The translations under genes and the position numbers were made by a program. DNA of 64,000 bases from Sphingobacterium endophyticum. GTDB taxonomy: Bacteria; Bacteroidota; Bacteroidia; Sphingobacteriales; Sphingobacteriaceae. The notes beneath the pieces are model-generated. The model was given only the letters and a program-made list of their open reading frames with translations, ran no database searches and was not told the DNA's origin. The stretch spans positions 1 through 64,000 of the forward strand of contig NZ_SMMI01000009.1 of NCBI RefSeq assembly GCF_009733535.1. Reading direction: 5' to 3'. Each line of letters starts with the position of its first letter. Within the stretch, counting starts at the first letter, position 1. Shown piece after piece: positions 63,077 through 64,000 of the stretch.

Positions 63077-63811
63077 ATGAGAAATACAGGGATTATTATT
63101 GCGGTTATTGCAGGGATTGCTGCCATCGTCTTTGCGATGGTTTTTGGAAATGCCTATAAGTATAAATATAAGAATTCGAACACCATTAATGTTACGGGTA
63201 ATGCGATGACCAATTTTGAATCGGATATTGTGAAATGGTCAGCTTCGTTTAGTAGAAAATCGATGGATTTGAGTGAGGCATCAGAACAATTGAAAAGAGA
63301 CCGAGATTTGGTGAAGGACTTTTTAGTTCGTCAGGGGATTGCGGATAAGGAAATTCTTTTCAATGCGGTGAACATCAACCGTGATTTTTCGTATCATACT
63401 GATCCAAACGGAAATAGCTATAACACCTTTACAGGATATAGCCTATCACAGAATGTATCGATAGAATCTAAGGATTTGGATAAAGTAGCGAATGCATCGA
63501 GGGAGATATCAACTTTAATTTCGCAGGGAGTGGAGTTGAGTTCCAACCTTCCTAATTATTACTTTTCCGGACTAGAGGATCTAAAATTGAAATTGATTTC
63601 CGAGGCATCTCAAAACGCAAGGGTTAGAGCCGAGAATATTGCTAAAGAGGCAGGATCTTCATTGGGAGATTTAGTGAAAGCAGATTTGGGGATTTTTCAA
63701 ATCACGGGTCAGAATGAAAATGAAGAATATTCCTACGGTGGGGCATTTAATGTTACTTCTAGAAAGAAAACGGCTAATATTACTGTTAAGACGAGTTATT
63801 TAAGCCAATAG
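63077..63811 (+). CDS. SIMPL-domain (DUF541) membrane-anchored protein
   Basis: A 244-residue protein with one N-terminal transmembrane anchor (IIAVIAGIAAIVFAMVFG) and a SIMPL/DUF541 periplasmic domain. Typical features: INVTGNAMTNFESDIVKWSA, GYSLSQNVSIESKDLDKVAN and ASQNARVRAENIAKEAG. The family includes YggE and BP26, proteins of uncertain role linked to stress protection. Gene on its own, with the terminator listed next; the start is the only ATG near the anchor. Confidence 0.92.
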   Translation: MRNTGIIIAVIAGIAAIVFAMVFGNAYKYKYKNSNTINVTGNAMTNFESDIVKWSASFSRKSMDLSEASEQLKRDRDLVKDFLVRQGIADKEILFNAVNINRDFSYHTDPNGNSYNTFTGYSLSQNVSIESKDLDKVANASREISTLISQGVELSSNLPNYYFSGLEDLKLKLISEASQNARVRAENIAKEAGSSLGDLVKADLGIFQITGQNENEEYSYGGAFNVTSRKKTANITVKTSYLSQ

Positions 63812-63830
63812 GATATTAAAATTGGAAAAT

Positions 63831-63867
63831 AAACAGGCCATGATTAAACTCTATGGCCTGTTTTTTT
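63831..63867 (+). terminator. Bidirectional-type terminator after the SIMPL gene
   Basis: AAACAGGCCAT and ATGGCCTGTTT pair perfectly (11 bp, 11-base loop), followed by TTTT. It separates this gene from the convergent GIY-YIG gene. Confidence 0.82.
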
Positions 63868-63893
63868 ATGAAGATTGTTCATCTATTTATCGG

Positions 63894-64000
63894 TTAGAGC
63901 TTTTTTTTGGAATTTGATATAATTATTAATTCATCAAGCAGTCCTTTTATTAGCAGTTCTTTTTTAGCCCTTGACCATCCTTTAATCTGTTTTTCTCTTC
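63894..64000 (-). CDS. GIY-YIG nuclease, C-terminal fragment cut by the window edge
   Basis: The last 34 residues of a minus-strand gene continue beyond the window. The sequence REKQIKGWSRAKKELLI, then a helical tail to the stop at 63894-63896, is the characteristic C-terminus of the small (about 90-residue) GIY-YIG endonuclease-like proteins (UPF0213 type). The catalytic GIY and YIG segments lie outside the window, so activity cannot be judged. Confidence 0.75.
   Translation of the reverse strand, partial: REKQIKGWSRAKKELLIKGLLDELIIISNSKKKL

Noticed and set aside
1..64000. tRNA and rRNA genes
   Set aside because: No cloverleaf-like sequence or conserved rRNA segment was seen on either strand by eye; a tRNAscan-SE run would settle it.

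Overview
The window looks like chromosomal DNA of a Bacteroidota bacterium, most likely family Sphingobacteriaceae (Sphingobacterium or Pedobacter-like). Reasons: a SusC/SusD pair with an ECF sigma factor and FecR anti-sigma factor, a DUF5916 outer-membrane protein, type III glutamine synthetase, many short-signal lipoproteins, several TAnnTTTG -7 promoter elements, and almost no Shine-Dalgarno sequences. No rRNA or tRNA gene was seen. The genus is an inference.

Positions 1-20,600 form a loosely packed, relatively GC-rich accessory region. It holds a frameshifted SDR dehydratase/reductase, many lipoproteins of unknown role, a TPR-containing histidine kinase, an envelope-stress-like block (OmpR regulator, histidine kinase, PAP2 phosphatase, lipoprotein, and a divergent PepSY-like lipoprotein), an erythromycin-esterase-family protein, a PorT-type barrel, and an amidinotransferase-family enzyme behind an AraC-type regulator. 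Gene deserts of 0.4-1.75 kb separate them.

Positions 20,600-29,150 are strikingly AT-rich. Here lies the most interesting item, a compact operon (21,887-26,825). It encodes a GHKL ATPase, a STAS-like/phosphoribosyltransferase (PRTase) protein, a calcineurin-type phosphoesterase fused to a second PRTase, and a HEPN-like protein with an R-x4-H motif, and it is closed by a terminator. Next to it lie a tyrosine recombinase and a zinc-ribbon/HTH excisionase-like gene, which abut the 3' end of mnmE, a known integration hot spot. I read this as the cargo end of an integrated island carrying a candidate conflict (defence) system built like a partner-switching module. I cannot match it to a named system.

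From 29,171 onward the region looks like host chromosome: mnmE; a sugar operon (TIM-barrel isomerase-like lipoprotein, ROK kinase, SIS isomerase); a GNAT acetyltransferase; a 1.2 kb repeat-filled spacer with two near-identical 336-bp repeats; an MFS exporter; DUF5916; and a polysaccharide-utilisation locus (ECF sigma, FecR, SusC with STN domain, SusD, two glycoside-hydrolase-like proteins). A structured leader RNA precedes susC and recurs as a diverged copy after the locus, with base-pair changes that preserve the stems. Then come a Tat-exported Gfo/Idh oxidoreductase, a WYL regulator with an MBL-fold hydrolase, a flavodoxin/aldo-keto reductase/monooxygenase operon, a large nested palindrome, type III glutamine synthetase, an S9 peptidase, a SIMPL-domain protein and the tail of a GIY-YIG nuclease.
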